A stretch of 64,000 nucleotides of DNA from Pseudomonas cannabina (GCF_900100365.1 NZ_FNKU01000001.1:3658001-3722000), one strand, 5' to 3'. Shown: positions 19,213-29,913, counted from the first letter of the stretch. Numbers and translations: made by a program. The notes: a model not told the origin generated them from the sequence alone.

Positions 19213-20139
19213 TTAGCCATGCCAATGGGCACGGGCGGCGGCGACGTCCGCATTGATCGCCGTCTTGAGCGCCTCCAGTGAGGCGAAACGCTGCTCATCA
19301 CGCAGCTTGTGGTGGAAAGCCACCGTTAAACGCCGACCGTAAAGATCGCCGGCAAAATCCAGAAGATGCACTTCAAGGTGGGCACTGCCATCACCTGCCA
19401 CGGTCGGGCGCACGCCGATGTTGGCGACTCCCGGCCAGGCCTTGCCGTCGATGTCCATGCTGACCAGATAAACCCCGCTCAACGGCACACGACGACGCTT
19501 GAGTTGCACGTTGGCGGTGGGCGTACCCAGTTGCCGCGCCAGCTTCTGGCCATGTAACACCCGCCCGGTAATCAGGAACGGACGCCCCAGCATACGCTCG
19601 GCCAGGGCAAAGTCCGCTGCAGCCAGGGCTTTACGCACTTTGGTGCTGCTGACCCGGATGCCATCGATTTCAACGGTCTGCGCCGCTTCTACGGTAAAAC
19701 CATACGTCGTGCCGGCCTGCTGCAGAAAATCGAAATCACCGACCCGGTCGTAGCCAAAACGAAAGTCATCGCCCACTTCAAGGTGCTGCACGCCGAGCCC
19801 GTCGATCAGTACCGTCTCGACGAAGCTGGCGGCGCTGAGTTTGCAGAGGCGCTGATTGAAGGACAGACACAATACCCGGTCGACGCCCTCCGCACCCAGC
19901 AGTTCAAGCTTGTCGCGCAAACGCGCCAGACGTGCCGGCGCCGTCTCCGGGGCAAAGAACTCGCGCGGCTGCGGTTCGAAAATCACCACGCAGCTGGGCA
20001 ACCCCAATTCGACGGCACGCTCGCGCAAACGCGCCAGGATAGCCTGGTGGCCGCGGTGAACACCGTCGAAATTGCCAATCGTGGCGACGCAGCCCCGATG
20101 TTCGGGGCGCAGGTTGTGAAGGCCTCTAACCAGCTGCAT
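19213..20139 (-). CDS. ribF: Bifunctional riboflavin kinase/FAD synthetase
   Basis: A 308-residue enzyme. The N-terminal nucleotidyltransferase domain has [16 protein letters not shown] and a later [15 protein letters not shown] (ISSTxIR-type motif). The C-terminal flavokinase domain has [20 protein letters not shown]. It turns riboflavin into FMN and FAD. ATG 20139 is chosen ([10 protein letters not shown]); an in-frame ATG at 20157 would add six residues. It is the first gene of the operon, upstream of ileS, as in other Pseudomonas and E. coli. Confidence 0.96.
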   Translation of the reverse strand: MQLVRGLHNLRPEHRGCVATIGNFDGVHRGHQAILARLRERAVELGLPSCVVIFEPQPREFFAPETAPARLARLRDKLELLGAEGVDRVLCLSFNQRLCKLSAASFVETVLIDGLGVQHLEVGDDFRFGYDRVGDFDFLQQAGTTYGFTVEAAQTVEIDGIRVSSTKVRKALAAADFALAERMLGRPFLITGRVLHGQKLARQLGTPTANVQLKRRRVPLSGVYLVSMDIDGKAWPGVANIGVRPTVAGDGSAHLEVHLLDFAGDLYGRRLTVAFHHKLRDEQRFASLEALKTAINADVAAARAHWHG

Positions 20140-20271
20140 AACGCACTTCTTGCTCATAAAGTGGCCGATTATAACCACACACGGCCGTGGACGACAGGCA
20201 ACACGCCAAGACCGGACGCCGGTTAGTGGCGCGCAACGAAAAAAACCGACAGCCAACCGCTGTGCAGCGCC

Positions 20272-21810
20272 CTACATGACCGCTTTGCGGGCAAAATCCC
20301 TGAGCCGGAAGCCGAGCAACAGAAGCATTGCAAAATAGGTCACCACGCCCGCGGCCACCAACGCACCGAGCCGCACAAAACGTTCCAGCATTTGCCCCTC
20401 ACCCCACGCCGGCATGAAATGCATCAGCCCCAGCAGCACAGCCGACATCACCGCGACGGCAATCATCAGCTTGAACAGAAACTTCGTCCAGCCAGGCTGC
20501 GGCTGAAACAACTGCTGCTTGCGCAGCTGCCAGAACAGCAGCCCGGCATTGATGCATGCCCCCACGCTGATGGCCAGCGCCAGACCGGCATGCTGCAACG
20601 GCACTATGAACACAAGGTTCAACAGTTGAGTCACTATGAGGGTGAAGATCGCGATTTTCACCGGGGTGCGGATATTTTGTTGCGCATAAAAGCCGGGCGC
20701 CAGCACCTTGATCAGGATGATCCCCAGCAAACCAACCGAATAGGCGACCAGCGCACGCTGAGTCATGGCCGAGTCCAGCGCATCGAACTTGCCGTACTGA
20801 AACAGCGAAACGGTCAACGGCTCGGCGAGTAACCCCAGCGCCAGCGTGCAGGGCAGAACCAGCACGAAGCACAGGCGCAGACCCCAGTCGAGAATTCGCG
20901 AATACTCCTGACGATCCCGTTGCGCGTAGGTTTTGGACAGGATCGGCAACAGAATCGTGCCCAGTGCAACGCCCAGCACCCCGGACGGCAATTCCATCAG
21001 GCGGTCGGCGTAATACATCCACGACACCGAACCGGCGACGAGGAACGAGGCAAATATGGTGTTGATGATCAGCGAAATCTGGCTGACCGAAACGCCCAGG
21101 ATGGCGGGCAGCATCTGTTTCATCACTCGCCAGACGCCGGCATCGCGCAGATTGAGACGCGGCAGCACCAGCATGCCGATCTTTTTCAGGTGCGGCAGTT
21201 GATAAAGTAACTGTAACAGGCCGCCAACCAGCACTGCCCAGCCGAGCGCCATGACCGGTGGGTCGAAGTACGGCGTCAGGAACAGCGCGAAAAAGATCAT
21301 GCTGACGTTGAGCAGGGTCGGCACGAACGCGGGCACCGAGAAACGGTTCCAGGTGTTGAGGATCGCCCCGGCCATCGAAGACAGCGAGATCAGCAATATA
21401 TAAGGAAAGGTCACGCGTAGCAGATCGGAGGTCAGGGCGAATTTCTCCGGCGTATCGACAAAGCCGGGCGCGGTCGCCCAGATCACCCAGGGCGCGAAAA
21501 TCACCCCCAGCAGCGTGACCAGCGCCAGCGCCAGCGTCAGCAACCCGGTTACGTAAGCGACAAACGTGCGGGTCGCCTCCTCGCCTTGCTGGCTTTTGTA
21601 TTCAGCCAGAATCGGCACGAAGGCCTGGGAAAAAGCCCCTTCAGCAAAGATTCGGCGCAGCAGGTTGGGCAGTTTGAAGGCAATAAAGAACGCATCCGTT
21701 GCCATTCCGGCGCCAAAAGTGCGTGCAATGATGGTGTCACGGATGAAGCCCAACACCCGGGAAACCATGGTGATAGAGCTGACGGCGGCAAGTGACTTGA
21801 GTAGATTCAT
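20272..21810 (-). CDS. murJ: Lipid II flippase MurJ
   Basis: A 512-residue MOP-superfamily membrane protein with about 14 predicted hydrophobic helices. The N-terminus [35 protein letters not shown] contains the conserved SRVLGFxRD and A-x-x-FG motifs. It flips lipid II for peptidoglycan synthesis. ATG 21810 fits the family N-terminus; the reading frame is open to 21957 but the extension is not conserved-looking. It is divergent from rpsT. The gap to ribF (20140-20271) holds no evident gene. Confidence 0.95.
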   Translation of the reverse strand: MNLLKSLAAVSSITMVSRVLGFIRDTIIARTFGAGMATDAFFIAFKLPNLLRRIFAEGAFSQAFVPILAEYKSQQGEEATRTFVAYVTGLLTLALALVTLLGVIFAPWVIWATAPGFVDTPEKFALTSDLLRVTFPYILLISLSSMAGAILNTWNRFSVPAFVPTLLNVSMIFFALFLTPYFDPPVMALGWAVLVGGLLQLLYQLPHLKKIGMLVLPRLNLRDAGVWRVMKQMLPAILGVSVSQISLIINTIFASFLVAGSVSWMYYADRLMELPSGVLGVALGTILLPILSKTYAQRDRQEYSRILDWGLRLCFVLVLPCTLALGLLAEPLTVSLFQYGKFDALDSAMTQRALVAYSVGLLGIILIKVLAPGFYAQQNIRTPVKIAIFTLIVTQLLNLVFIVPLQHAGLALAISVGACINAGLLFWQLRKQQLFQPQPGWTKFLFKLMIAVAVMSAVLLGLMHFMPAWGEGQMLERFVRLGALVAAGVVTYFAMLLLLGFRLRDFARKAVM

Positions 21811-21980
21811 GGAAAGAGTTATGCGCCTCGGCAAAGGATGGGCGATTAAGCCAGCCATATATGCGATACTTCGCGCCGCAAAAACGCCCGAAGCAAAGGC
21901 CGCGAGTTTACAGGTCGCAGGCCGGAAATAAATCCTCCGGTCAAATGTAGCAACCACTCAGCGGAACACCTTAACTGCCC

Positions 21981-22009
21981 TTGACAAGACTTCAACTCAT
22001 CGGCATGAT
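21981..22009 (+). promoter_or_regulatory. Likely sigma-70 promoter of rpsT
   Basis: A perfect -35 TTGACA (21981-21986) is followed after 17 bases by CATGAT (22004-22009), a 4/6 match to the -10 consensus, about 52 bases before the rpsT start. The rest of the murJ/rpsT gap has no other supported feature. Confidence 0.6.
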
Positions 22010-22060
22010 TCGCGGCCTATTTTGTTTGCTATTTCACAAAGTCTTTCGAGGAGCTCGACG

Positions 22061-22339
22061 GTGGCCAACACACCTTCCGCCAAAAAACGTGCAAAACAGG
22101 CTGAGAAGCGTCGCAGCCACAACGCCAGCCTGCGTTCCATGGTTCGTACCTACATCAAGAATGTGGTAAAAGCCATTGACGCAAAAGACGCAGAAAAAGC
22201 GCAAGCCGCTTATGTTCTGGCAGTGCCTGTTATCGACCGTATGGCCGATAAAGGCATCATCCACAAGAACAAAGCTGCTCGCCATAAAGGTCGTCTGAAC
22301 GGTCACATCAAGGCCCTGAGCCTTGCTGCTGCAGCCTAA
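22061..22339 (+). CDS. rpsT: Ribosomal protein S20 (GTG start)
   Basis: A 92-residue basic protein, [20 protein letters not shown]...[22 protein letters not shown], the full S20 family pattern. The start is GTG at 22061, seven bases after GAGGAG; an upstream ATG in the same frame would add 13 non-conserved residues. S20 binds 16S rRNA early in 30S assembly. Its original terminator stem lies 15-26 bases after the stop but is now split by an insertion sequence. Confidence 0.97.
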   Translation: MANTPSAKKRAKQAEKRRSHNASLRSMVRTYIKNVVKAIDAKDAEKAQAAYVLAVPVIDRMADKGIIHKNKAARHKGRLNGHIKALSLAAAA

Positions 22340-22408
22340 GCGATCCGCTTGTTAAAAAACCGACCTCAGCAGACTGTGTGAAAACACACTGATGAAGGCC
22401 CAAGCAAA

Positions 22409-22438
22409 CGCCCCGACTTGTTCGGGGCGTTTTTTTTG
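22409..22438 (+). terminator. Rho-independent terminator inside the IS end
   Basis: Stem CGCCCCGA (22409-22416) pairs with TCGGGGCG (22422-22429), followed by eight T. It is oriented on the plus strand, so it stops transcription entering from rpsT before it can run antisense through the transposase. Confidence 0.88.
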
Positions 22439-22467
22439 TATTGGCAGCAGACGAAAAAAATGTCCGC

Positions 22468-23892
22468 TCAGCCCATCAAAGCCATCAGATGGCGCACACC
22501 GAGCACTTTAATCGCTCGTTTCAGGTTATAGGCATTCACCGCCAAGGCCATTTCAGCTTTTGTACCCTCCAGTTGTCGCAGCAAGAAACGGCCATTACCA
22601 AATAGCCATTGCTTGAGGTTGCCGAAGGGGTGCTCAACGATGGATCTTCGGTTGGCCATCATCTCAGGATGCGCCTGCATTCTTTGCTCCATCCGCTCGA
22701 AAGCCTCTTCATGGGCATGTCGTGAGACATAACGGCGCCGGGCTCGAGTGCATTGCGTTTTCAGCGCGCAGTTGGCGCAGTCATCGACCTCAGCCTGATA
22801 GATCCGATCACCTTTGTTGTGCTGTTTTAGCGTTAACCATTTGCCTGCCGGACACTGGAAACGATCGTGTCCGGTCTCATAGATAAAGTCTTTTCGCTCA
22901 AAGAGCTGCTCTTCCTGACTGCCAGGGTTTTTCGAACGATTGGGCGGTACATAGGCCGTAATCGAAGCATCCTCGCAGGCCTGAAACTGCTTGCCATTGG
23001 AGTAGCCGGCATCGGCAGTGACCGTCAGATCATCTTGCTGTAACTCTGCTTTGGCGGCCTTGGCCATCGGCTCCAGTTGCTTTCGGTCATCGCCATCTTG
23101 GGTGACCTCATGATGCAAAATCAGGCAATGCTCGGCGTCCACGACGGTTTGCACGTTGTAGGCCACACGTGGCCCTTTGGCCGTGCGCATCATTCGGGCA
23201 TCGCTTTCATGGGTGTTGAACTGCTCGATGCCCATCGAACGCATCAGTGCCTGGCAACTCTGATTATCCTGTTGTCGAGCCTCAAGCTGTGCCAGGGCTA
23301 CCTTGATTGCGCTGCGATCAATTGAATCTGTGGTTTCAGCCTTGTCGGCCTCATCCAGCTCGGCCAGATACTGAGCGATGCGCTTATCCAGTTTTTCTTC
23401 CTGGCGCTTGAGCTGCTTCAAATTCACATGACGCCGTGAGGATGCGACCGCCTGAAACTTGCTGCCGTCGATGGCCACCAACTCACCGGCGATCAAGCCT
23501 GCCGTGCGACAAAACCGAACGAAAGCACGGCAGGTCGCGATGAAGGCGGGTTTATTGTTCTTGCGAAAATCGGCGATGGTCTTGAAGTCGGGCTTGAGCC
23601 GGTTGATCAGCCACATCACTTCGATGTTGCGCTGACACTCGGCTTCAAGACGTCGCGATGAGCGAATCCGCTGAAAATAGCCGTAGAGGTAGAGTTTTAG
23701 CTGATCGGCGGGATCATAAGCAGGGCGCCCCGTGCTTTTTGGAATCGCTTTATCGAAGCCCAGTTGCACCAGATCGAGCCTGGCAACGTACAGGTCAATG
23801 ACACGAACGAGGTGATCCTCGGGGATCAACTCTTCCAGCGAGACCGGGAATAGGCTGGTCTGGCTGCGGGACTCACCTTGGATGTAGGCCAT
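22468..23892 (-). CDS. IS1182-family DDE transposase
   Basis: A 474-residue transposase. The N-terminal DUF772-type region (YDPADQLKLYLYGYFQRIRSSRRLEAEC) has NIEVMWLINRLKPDFKTIADFRKNN. The catalytic core has LVAIDGSKFQAVAS, with the first acidic residue, and LTVTADAGYSNGKQF, with the second. The C-terminal part, ANRRSIVEHPFGNLKQWL, supplies the catalytic Glu. ATG 23892 (MAYIQGESRSQ) is preferred over 23928. The gene fills the element between the inverted repeats and appears intact. Family assignment is by recognised motifs; the exact IS name was not determined. Confidence 0.92.
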   Translation of the reverse strand: MAYIQGESRSQTSLFPVSLEELIPEDHLVRVIDLYVARLDLVQLGFDKAIPKSTGRPAYDPADQLKLYLYGYFQRIRSSRRLEAECQRNIEVMWLINRLKPDFKTIADFRKNNKPAFIATCRAFVRFCRTAGLIAGELVAIDGSKFQAVASSRRHVNLKQLKRQEEKLDKRIAQYLAELDEADKAETTDSIDRSAIKVALAQLEARQQDNQSCQALMRSMGIEQFNTHESDARMMRTAKGPRVAYNVQTVVDAEHCLILHHEVTQDGDDRKQLEPMAKAAKAELQQDDLTVTADAGYSNGKQFQACEDASITAYVPPNRSKNPGSQEEQLFERKDFIYETGHDRFQCPAGKWLTLKQHNKGDRIYQAEVDDCANCALKTQCTRARRRYVSRHAHEEAFERMEQRMQAHPEMMANRRSIVEHPFGNLKQWLFGNGRFLLRQLEGTKAEMALAVNAYNLKRAIKVLGVRHLMALMG

Positions 23893-23988
23893 AACGAAAA
23901 ATGCTCTGTATCTTTCGATACGGAGCATTTTCTTTGAGCGCTGCGCAGATTGCTAGGTTTTCACACAGTCTGTCAGGGTCGGTTTTTT

Positions 23989-24356
23989 ATTGCCTGCGGG
24001 AAAGCAGAGCAGGCGCCGTCCGAACACCTTTCGCCCAACACAAAACGCGGCGCTGCCAAGAGGGCGTGGGAGATTCAGGAGGTTACGAGGCTGCGAAGCG
24101 GCCTTTACGGCTGTGCCTGATGTACCGCATGCACAGGCTTTGCTGCCGGTTCCCGACAGTTCGCGGACAAGTCCGCTCCCACATTTATTGAGCCCAACAC
24201 AGTGGGCTTCTGCCCGGAGGGCGTGGGAGCGGACCGGGCGACGCTTCGCTTGTTCGCGATGGGCTGCGAAGCGACCCTGAAGCCGCGCCTGATGTACCGC
24301 ATGCACAGGCTTTGCTGCCGGTTCCCGGCAGTTCGCGGACAAGTCCGCTCCTACAG
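23989..24356. repeat. REP cluster with a duplicated 172-bp unit
   Basis: The region between the IS and creA has no gene. It contains REP cores of both orientations (for example TTCGCGGACAAGTCCGCTCC near 24160 and 24336). A block beginning TGATGTACCGCATGCACAGG occurs near 24119 and again near 24291, 172 bases apart, with nearly the same sequence after it. The left part (24000-24060) shows nothing recognisable. Confidence 0.75.
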
Positions 24357-24408
24357 AAACCTATAGATCGCGTACAAGCGAGGCGTCGCCCAATCAAAAA
24401 CCAGCCCA

Positions 24409-24879
24409 TCAAGGCGCAGGCGCGGTTGTCCATGGCAGGATCGGGATCGCGGTCACGGCATTTTGCGGACTGCCTTCGATGACGCGGTCGCTGTAGACCA
24501 GGTACACCAGTGTATTGCGCTTCTTGTCGAAGAAACGCACCACCTGAATGGTCTTGAAGACCAGCGAAGTGCGCTCCTTGAAGACCTCATCACCATCCTT
24601 GAGGTTTTCCTTGAAGCGGATAACGCCAACCTGGCGGCAGGCGATGGACGCCTCGGCACGATCCTCAGCCAGCCCCAGACCACCCTTCACCCCACCAGTC
24701 TTGGCGCGCGACAGGTAGCACGTTACACCCTCGACCTTGGGATCATCGAACGCCTCGACGACGATCCGGTCGTTAGGCCCTACCATCTTGAACACTGTCG
24801 ATACCTGACCGATTTCTTCCGCAGAGACCAGCACAGGCACCAGCAACAAAGCAGCCAACACACCTTGTGTGACGCGCAT
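24409..24879 (-). CDS. creA: CreA-family periplasmic protein
   Basis: A 156-residue protein with a signal peptide ([20 protein letters not shown]) and the CreA core: [43 protein letters not shown]...ASIACRQVG. Two cysteines (TCYLS, IACRQ) are conserved in the family. CreA is of unknown function and is probably periplasmic. It follows proB by 69 bases on the same strand. No terminator is visible after it; the REP cluster follows. Confidence 0.88.
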   Translation of the reverse strand: MRVTQGVLAALLLVPVLVSAEEIGQVSTVFKMVGPNDRIVVEAFDDPKVEGVTCYLSRAKTGGVKGGLGLAEDRAEASIACRQVGVIRFKENLKDGDEVFKERTSLVFKTIQVVRFFDKKRNTLVYLVYSDRVIEGSPQNAVTAIPILPWTTAPAP

Positions 24880-24948
24880 CGATTATTCCTTTTATTTAGC
24901 CGAACTCACCAACCTGAACCCGGCAGCGACCCAACCCGGCAATCTGCA

Positions 24949-26067
24949 TCAGACGAGAATCAGGTTATCCCGATGAATCAACTCCGGCTCGGCCATGTAG
25001 CCTAGCTCACGAACAATCGCTTCGGATGAGTGACCAATGATTTTCTGCGCTTCGATGGCACTGTAGTTACTCAGACCACGGGCGATTTCCCGACCATCCG
25101 GTGCCACACACACCACCATCTCGCCACGCCGAAAACTGCCCTGAACCAGCTTGACGCCCACCGGCAGCAGGCTTTTATGATCTTTCGCCAGCGCCGACAC
25201 CGCTCCATCGTCGAGCACCAGCGTACCGCGAGTCTGCAGATGACCGGCCAGCCATTGCTTGCGGGCCGCGAGCATTTCGCGCTCGGGAGACAGCAAGGTA
25301 CCCAACCGCTCGCCACCCTTGAGGCGCGCCAGCACGCGCTCGATGCGCCCGCCGACGATCACCGTATGCGCACCGGAGCGCGCAGCCAGACGCGCAGCAC
25401 GCAGCTTGGTCTGCATGCCGCCACGCCCCAGCGCACCGCCCGTGCCGCCCGCCACTGCATCCAGCGCCGGATCATCGGCACGCGCCTCGTAAATCAGCTG
25501 CGCCTCCGGGTTATTGCGCGGGTCCGCGTCGAACATACCGTCGCGATCGGTCAGGATGACCAGCAGATCAGCCTCGACCAGATTAGCGACCAGCGCCGCC
25601 AGCGTGTCGTTGTCGCCAAAGCGGATTTCATCGGTGACCACGGTGTCATTTTCGTTGATGACCGGCACCACCCCAAGCTCGACCAGCGTGCGCAGGGTAC
25701 TGCGGGCGTTCAGGTAGCGCTTGCGATCAGAAAGGTCGTCATGGGTCAGCAGGATCTGCGCGGTATGCCGGCCATGCTCGGCAAAGCTCGACTCCCACGC
25801 CTGCACCAGGCCCATCTGGCCGATGGCAGCAGCAGCCTGAAGCTCGTGCATCGCACTGGGTCGCGCCGTCCAACCAAGGCGACTCATGCCCGCAGCCACC
25901 GCTCCGGAAGAAACCAGCACCAGCTCGACGCCTGCTTCATGCAGCGCCACCATCTGCTCAACCCACACACCCATGGCGTTGCGATCCAGCCCCTTGCCAT
26001 CTGCGGTCAGCAGGGCACTGCCGATTTTCACAACCCAGCGCTGGGCACCCGTCACTTTGCTGCGCAT
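24949..26067 (-). CDS. proB: Glutamate 5-kinase
   Basis: A 372-residue enzyme catalysing the first step of proline synthesis, phosphorylation of glutamate. The amino-acid kinase domain has [13 protein letters not shown] at the N-terminus, [21 protein letters not shown] and [28 protein letters not shown]. The C-terminal PUA domain (about 280-370) is present, with [18 protein letters not shown]. It lies downstream of obgE, the usual Pseudomonas order, but a hairpin terminator stands between them. Confidence 0.97.
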   Translation of the reverse strand: MRSKVTGAQRWVVKIGSALLTADGKGLDRNAMGVWVEQMVALHEAGVELVLVSSGAVAAGMSRLGWTARPSAMHELQAAAAIGQMGLVQAWESSFAEHGRHTAQILLTHDDLSDRKRYLNARSTLRTLVELGVVPVINENDTVVTDEIRFGDNDTLAALVANLVEADLLVILTDRDGMFDADPRNNPEAQLIYEARADDPALDAVAGGTGGALGRGGMQTKLRAARLAARSGAHTVIVGGRIERVLARLKGGERLGTLLSPEREMLAARKQWLAGHLQTRGTLVLDDGAVSALAKDHKSLLPVGVKLVQGSFRRGEMVVCVAPDGREIARGLSNYSAIEAQKIIGHSSEAIVRELGYMAEPELIHRDNLILV

Positions 26068-26108
26068 CTTCTTCCAACCTTAGCCAGAGGGTTTTCAAAT
26101 TCGGGACA

Positions 26109-26139
26109 CAAAAACGCCGCTGACAATCGTAGCGGCGTT
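26109..26139 (-). terminator. Terminator between obgE and proB
   Basis: AACGCCGCT (26113-26121) pairs with AGCGGCGTT (26131-26139). On the minus strand the stem is followed by a T run (A 26109-26114 on the plus strand). It ends obgE transcription, at least in part, before proB. Confidence 0.8.
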
Positions 26140-26157
26140 CAAGTTTACTTCAAGCGA

Positions 26158-27423
<1,266 letters not shown>

Positions 27424-27433
27424 TTACATAAGA

Positions 27434-27525
27434 CTCTTGCAAAAATGAGCGTTGCGATACCGATCAGAAACCAGCGACCCTAAGGGTCAACATCACAACA
27501 GCCCGCACAAACAGTTTTGCAAGAG
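27434..27525. repeat. Long-range inverted repeat upstream of obgE
   Basis: CTCTTGCAAAA (27434-27444) and TTTTGCAAGAG (27515-27525) are perfect reverse complements 70 bases apart. Between them lies the small palindrome GACCCTAAGGGTC (27476-27488). The region lies in the rpmA-obgE gap and could form a folded obgE leader or a regulator-binding site. No gene is seen here. Confidence 0.55.
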
Positions 27526-27554
27526 ACTCACCTGCCTCTCTACCTCTACAAACA

Positions 27555-27583
27555 AAAAAGCCCCGTCGCAAGACAGGGCTTTT
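27555..27583 (-). terminator. Terminator of rplU-rpmA
   Basis: AAAAGCCC (27556-27563) pairs with GGGCTTTT (27576-27583) around an inner GTC-GCAA-GAC stem. On the minus strand it ends in TTTTTT, 15 bases after the rpmA stop. Confidence 0.88.
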
Positions 27584-27597
27584 AAGCAACTGCGTGA

Positions 27598-27873
27598 TTA
27601 CGCTGCGGAGACTTCAGTCTTCGGAACGATGCTCACGTAGCGGCGACCGAAGGCGCCCTTGACCTGGAACTTGATCACGCCTTCCACTTTCGCGAACAGG
27701 GTGTGATCTTTACCCATGCCAACGCCGTAGCCGGCGTGGAACTGGGTGCCGCGCTGACGCACGATGATGTTGCCAGGGATGATAGCCTGGCCGCCATACA
27801 TCTTCACGCCAAGGCGTTTGGCTTCTGAGTCGCGCCCGTTACGGGTACTACCACCAGCTTTTTTGTGAGCCAT
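27598..27873 (-). CDS. rpmA: Ribosomal protein L27
   Basis: A 91-residue L27, starting [29 protein letters not shown] with the conserved glycine-rich, basic N-terminal tail that reaches the peptidyl transferase centre, then [24 protein letters not shown]. It follows rplU by 32 bases in the usual rplU-rpmA operon. Confidence 0.98.
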   Translation of the reverse strand: MAHKKAGGSTRNGRDSEAKRLGVKMYGGQAIIPGNIIVRQRGTQFHAGYGVGMGKDHTLFAKVEGVIKFQVKGAFGRRYVSIVPKTEVSAA

Positions 27874-27905
27874 GAGTCAATTCTCCAAATGAGGATTAGG
27901 CTGAA

Positions 27906-28217
27906 TTAAGCCTGAATACCTGTAATTTTGATCTCGGTGTACCACTGGCGGTGGCCCATACGCTTCATGTGGTGCTTACGACGACGGAACTTGATGATAC
28001 GAACCTTATCGTGACGACCTTGCGAAACCACTTCAGCCACAACGGTAGCGCCAGCAACAACCGGAGCACCGATATTGACGTCGTCGCCATTGCCAACCAG
28101 CAGAACGCGGTCAAACGTGACGGATTCGCCAGTAGCGATTTCCAGTTTTTCAATTTTCAGGTATTCACCTGGGGCGACTTTGTACTGCTTGCCACCGGTA
28201 ACAATTACTGCGTACAT
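27906..28217 (-). CDS. rplU: Ribosomal protein L21
   Basis: A 103-residue L21: [26 protein letters not shown]...[31 protein letters not shown], the complete family pattern. ATG 28217 is preceded by GGAG at the right distance; the frame stays open to 28364 but that extension is leader sequence. It is divergent from ispB. The 239-base gap between their starts should hold promoters for both. Confidence 0.98.
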   Translation of the reverse strand: MYAVIVTGGKQYKVAPGEYLKIEKLEIATGESVTFDRVLLVGNGDDVNIGAPVVAGATVVAEVVSQGRHDKVRIIKFRRRKHHMKRMGHRQWYTEIKITGIQA

Positions 28218-28456
28218 GGTATTTCTCCGAAAATCCTGCTCACCCAGCTCTTTATAAGAAGAGTATTGGCTGGCATGGCTGCATTGGGCTGGAACGGCCC
28301 GTTTGCATTGCGTAAGGCAGGTGCTGCCCAGGAAAGTTAGGGTGCGCGATTGTACGCAAGGCAATCATGGGTTGCAAGAGGCGGGTCGTCATACCTTGAC
28401 ACGCTCTACCCCGCAACCTAGCATGCGGCGCAACCTATCCGGAGCACGTGTCGCTG

Positions 28457-29425
28457 ATGCAACCCCAAGCCTTCTACCGCGCGGTGGCGGACGACTTTAG
28501 TGCCGTTGACCTTATCATCAAAAAGCAACTGACGTCGCGCGTGCCGCTGGTCTCGAAAATCGGCGATTACATCACGTCGGCTGGCGGCAAGCGCCTGCGC
28601 CCGCTGCTGGTGCTGTTGTGTGGCAAGGCTCTGGGCCGTGAGGGCGATGATGTTCGCCTGCTCGCCGCCACCATCGAATTCCTGCACACCGCAACGCTGC
28701 TGCACGACGATGTCGTCGACATGTCCGGCATGCGTCGCGGGCGGTCTACCGCCAACGCACTGTGGGGCAATGCACCCAGCGTGCTGGTGGGCGACTTCCT
28801 TTATTCCCGCTCGTTCGAAATGATGGTCGAACTGGGCTCGATGGAAGTCATGCGGATTCTGTCCAAGGCGACCCGTGTGATTGCCGAGGGTGAAGTCCTG
28901 CAACTGTCCAAGATCCGCGATGCCAGCACCACCGAAGAAACCTACATGGAAGTGATTCGCGGCAAGACAGCCATGCTGTTCGAGGCCTCGACCCACAGCG
29001 CCGCCGCCCTGTGCAACGCCTCAGATGCGCAAACTGAAGCACTGCGCACCTTCGGTGATCACCTGGGTGTGGCCTTCCAGTTGGTCGATGATCTGCTCGA
29101 TTACCTGGGTGATGCCGAAACACTGGGCAAGAACGTCGGTGATGACCTGGCCGAAGGCAAGCCTACACTGCCGTTGATTTACACCATGCGCGAAGGCAGC
29201 CCGGAGCAGGCCGTACTGGTGCGGCAGGCGATCCAGAAAGGCGGCTTGGAAGATCTGGAAAGCATCCGCAATGCCGTGGAAAGCGCCGGAGCTCTGGATT
29301 ACACCGCACGCCTGGCCCGCGATTACGCAGCCCGCGCCATCGCTTGCCTGGACGCCCTGCCGCCCAGCGAGTACCGCGATGCACTGGTCGAGCTGAGTGA
29401 ATTCGCGGTCGCCCGCACCCACTGA
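28457..29425 (+). CDS. ispB: Octaprenyl/polyprenyl diphosphate synthase
   Basis: A 322-residue trans-prenyltransferase that makes the ubiquinone side chain. The first aspartate-rich motif is LLHDDVVDMSGMRRGR and the second is QLVDDLLDYLGD; GGKRLRPLLVLL is the IPP-binding region. ATG 28457 (MQPQAFYRAV) matches the family start as I remember it; a GTG at 28448 is also possible. The rplU-ispB divergent arrangement is conserved in gammaproteobacteria. A terminator follows. Confidence 0.95.
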   Translation: MQPQAFYRAVADDFSAVDLIIKKQLTSRVPLVSKIGDYITSAGGKRLRPLLVLLCGKALGREGDDVRLLAATIEFLHTATLLHDDVVDMSGMRRGRSTANALWGNAPSVLVGDFLYSRSFEMMVELGSMEVMRILSKATRVIAEGEVLQLSKIRDASTTEETYMEVIRGKTAMLFEASTHSAAALCNASDAQTEALRTFGDHLGVAFQLVDDLLDYLGDAETLGKNVGDDLAEGKPTLPLIYTMREGSPEQAVLVRQAIQKGGLEDLESIRNAVESAGALDYTARLARDYAARAIACLDALPPSEYRDALVELSEFAVARTH

Positions 29426-29446
29426 CAGCCGACTGCAAGCGAAAAT

Positions 29447-29470
29447 CCCGTCCCGCGTGACGGGCTTTTT
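29447..29470 (+). terminator. Terminator of ispB
   Basis: CCCGTC (29447-29452) pairs with GACGGG (29459-29464) and a T run follows, about 20 bases after the ispB stop. Confidence 0.85.
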
Positions 29471-29512
29471 CTTGCCCTCGATTCACTGACCTGGATCAAC
29501 CACTCGACGCAA

Positions 29513-29569
29513 AATGAGAATTAATCTCAATAGTGCCTTGCTATTATCTCGATAAGAATTATTCTCATC
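29513..29569 (+). promoter_or_regulatory. Tandem Fur boxes upstream of the 80-residue gene
   Basis: Two ferric-uptake-regulator-type palindromes are visible: TGAGAATTAATCTCA (29515-29529), and GATAAGAATTATTCTCATC (29551-29569), which is close to the 19-bp Fur consensus. Their centres are 38 bases apart. TATTAT (29542-29547), a possible -10 element, lies between them. This predicts strong repression by Fur in iron-replete cells. Confidence 0.82.
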
Positions 29570-29592
29570 TGACCAAACGCAGGAGATGAGAC

Positions 29593-29835
29593 ATGACTTA
29601 TTTGATCGATGCATGGCTGGACCGCCCTCACCCTTACCTGAGAATTCTGCACCGCGAGACCGGTGAGGTATGTGCCGTTCTGGAAGAGGAAGCGCTGGAG
29701 GAGTTGCGTGATCAGGGCGATCTGGACTTTTACAGCCTGAGTTCCAGCGAGCCACTGGTGCTCAAGGAGATGGTGCGCAATCTGTTTCTGTTCTGTTATG
29801 CACGGGCGTTGCGCCCGATGGGTGAGTTGCACTGA
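29593..29835 (+). CDS. Small conserved protein, predicted Fur-repressed
   Basis: An 80-residue acidic protein (MTYLIDAWLDRPHPYLRILHRETGEVCAVLEEEALEELRDQGDL...), with no signal peptide or membrane segment. Start and AGGAGA site are clear. It corresponds in position to PA4570 of P. aeruginosa, which I recall as an iron-starvation-induced gene of unknown function. The tandem Fur boxes upstream support the same control here. A role in iron-limited physiology is likely but its activity cannot be read from the sequence. Confidence 0.85.
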   Translation: MTYLIDAWLDRPHPYLRILHRETGEVCAVLEEEALEELRDQGDLDFYSLSSSEPLVLKEMVRNLFLFCYARALRPMGELH

Positions 29836-29913
29836 GCATGGCGCATCAGCACAACCCCGCCGCTGAACGAATCAGCCGATTCGTTCAGCGATCTTCTGTA
29901 TCGAACAGGCCGA

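Larger units (their letters stand above)
22370..23972 (-). mobile_element. Complete IS1182-family insertion sequence
   Basis: The element is 1603 bp. It is bounded by perfect 16-bp terminal inverted repeats CAGACTGTGTGAAAAC (22370-22385, and inverted at 23957-23972) and flanked by the 4-bp direct repeat TCAG (22366-22369, 23973-23976), the target duplication. It holds one intact transposase gene on the minus strand. The intact ends, target duplication and open reading frame suggest a recent and possibly active insertion. The host site is the loop of the rpsT terminator. Confidence 0.92.
22354..23988 (+). terminator. Original rpsT terminator, split by the insertion sequence
   Basis: The left arm AAAAAACCGACC (22354-22365) and the right arm GGTCGGTTTTTT (23977-23988) are perfect reverse complements. 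Each is joined to a TCAG copy (22366-22369 and 23973-23976). Removing the element and one TCAG restores a 12-bp stem with a four-base loop and a T run, a classic Rho-independent terminator. Confidence 0.9.
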
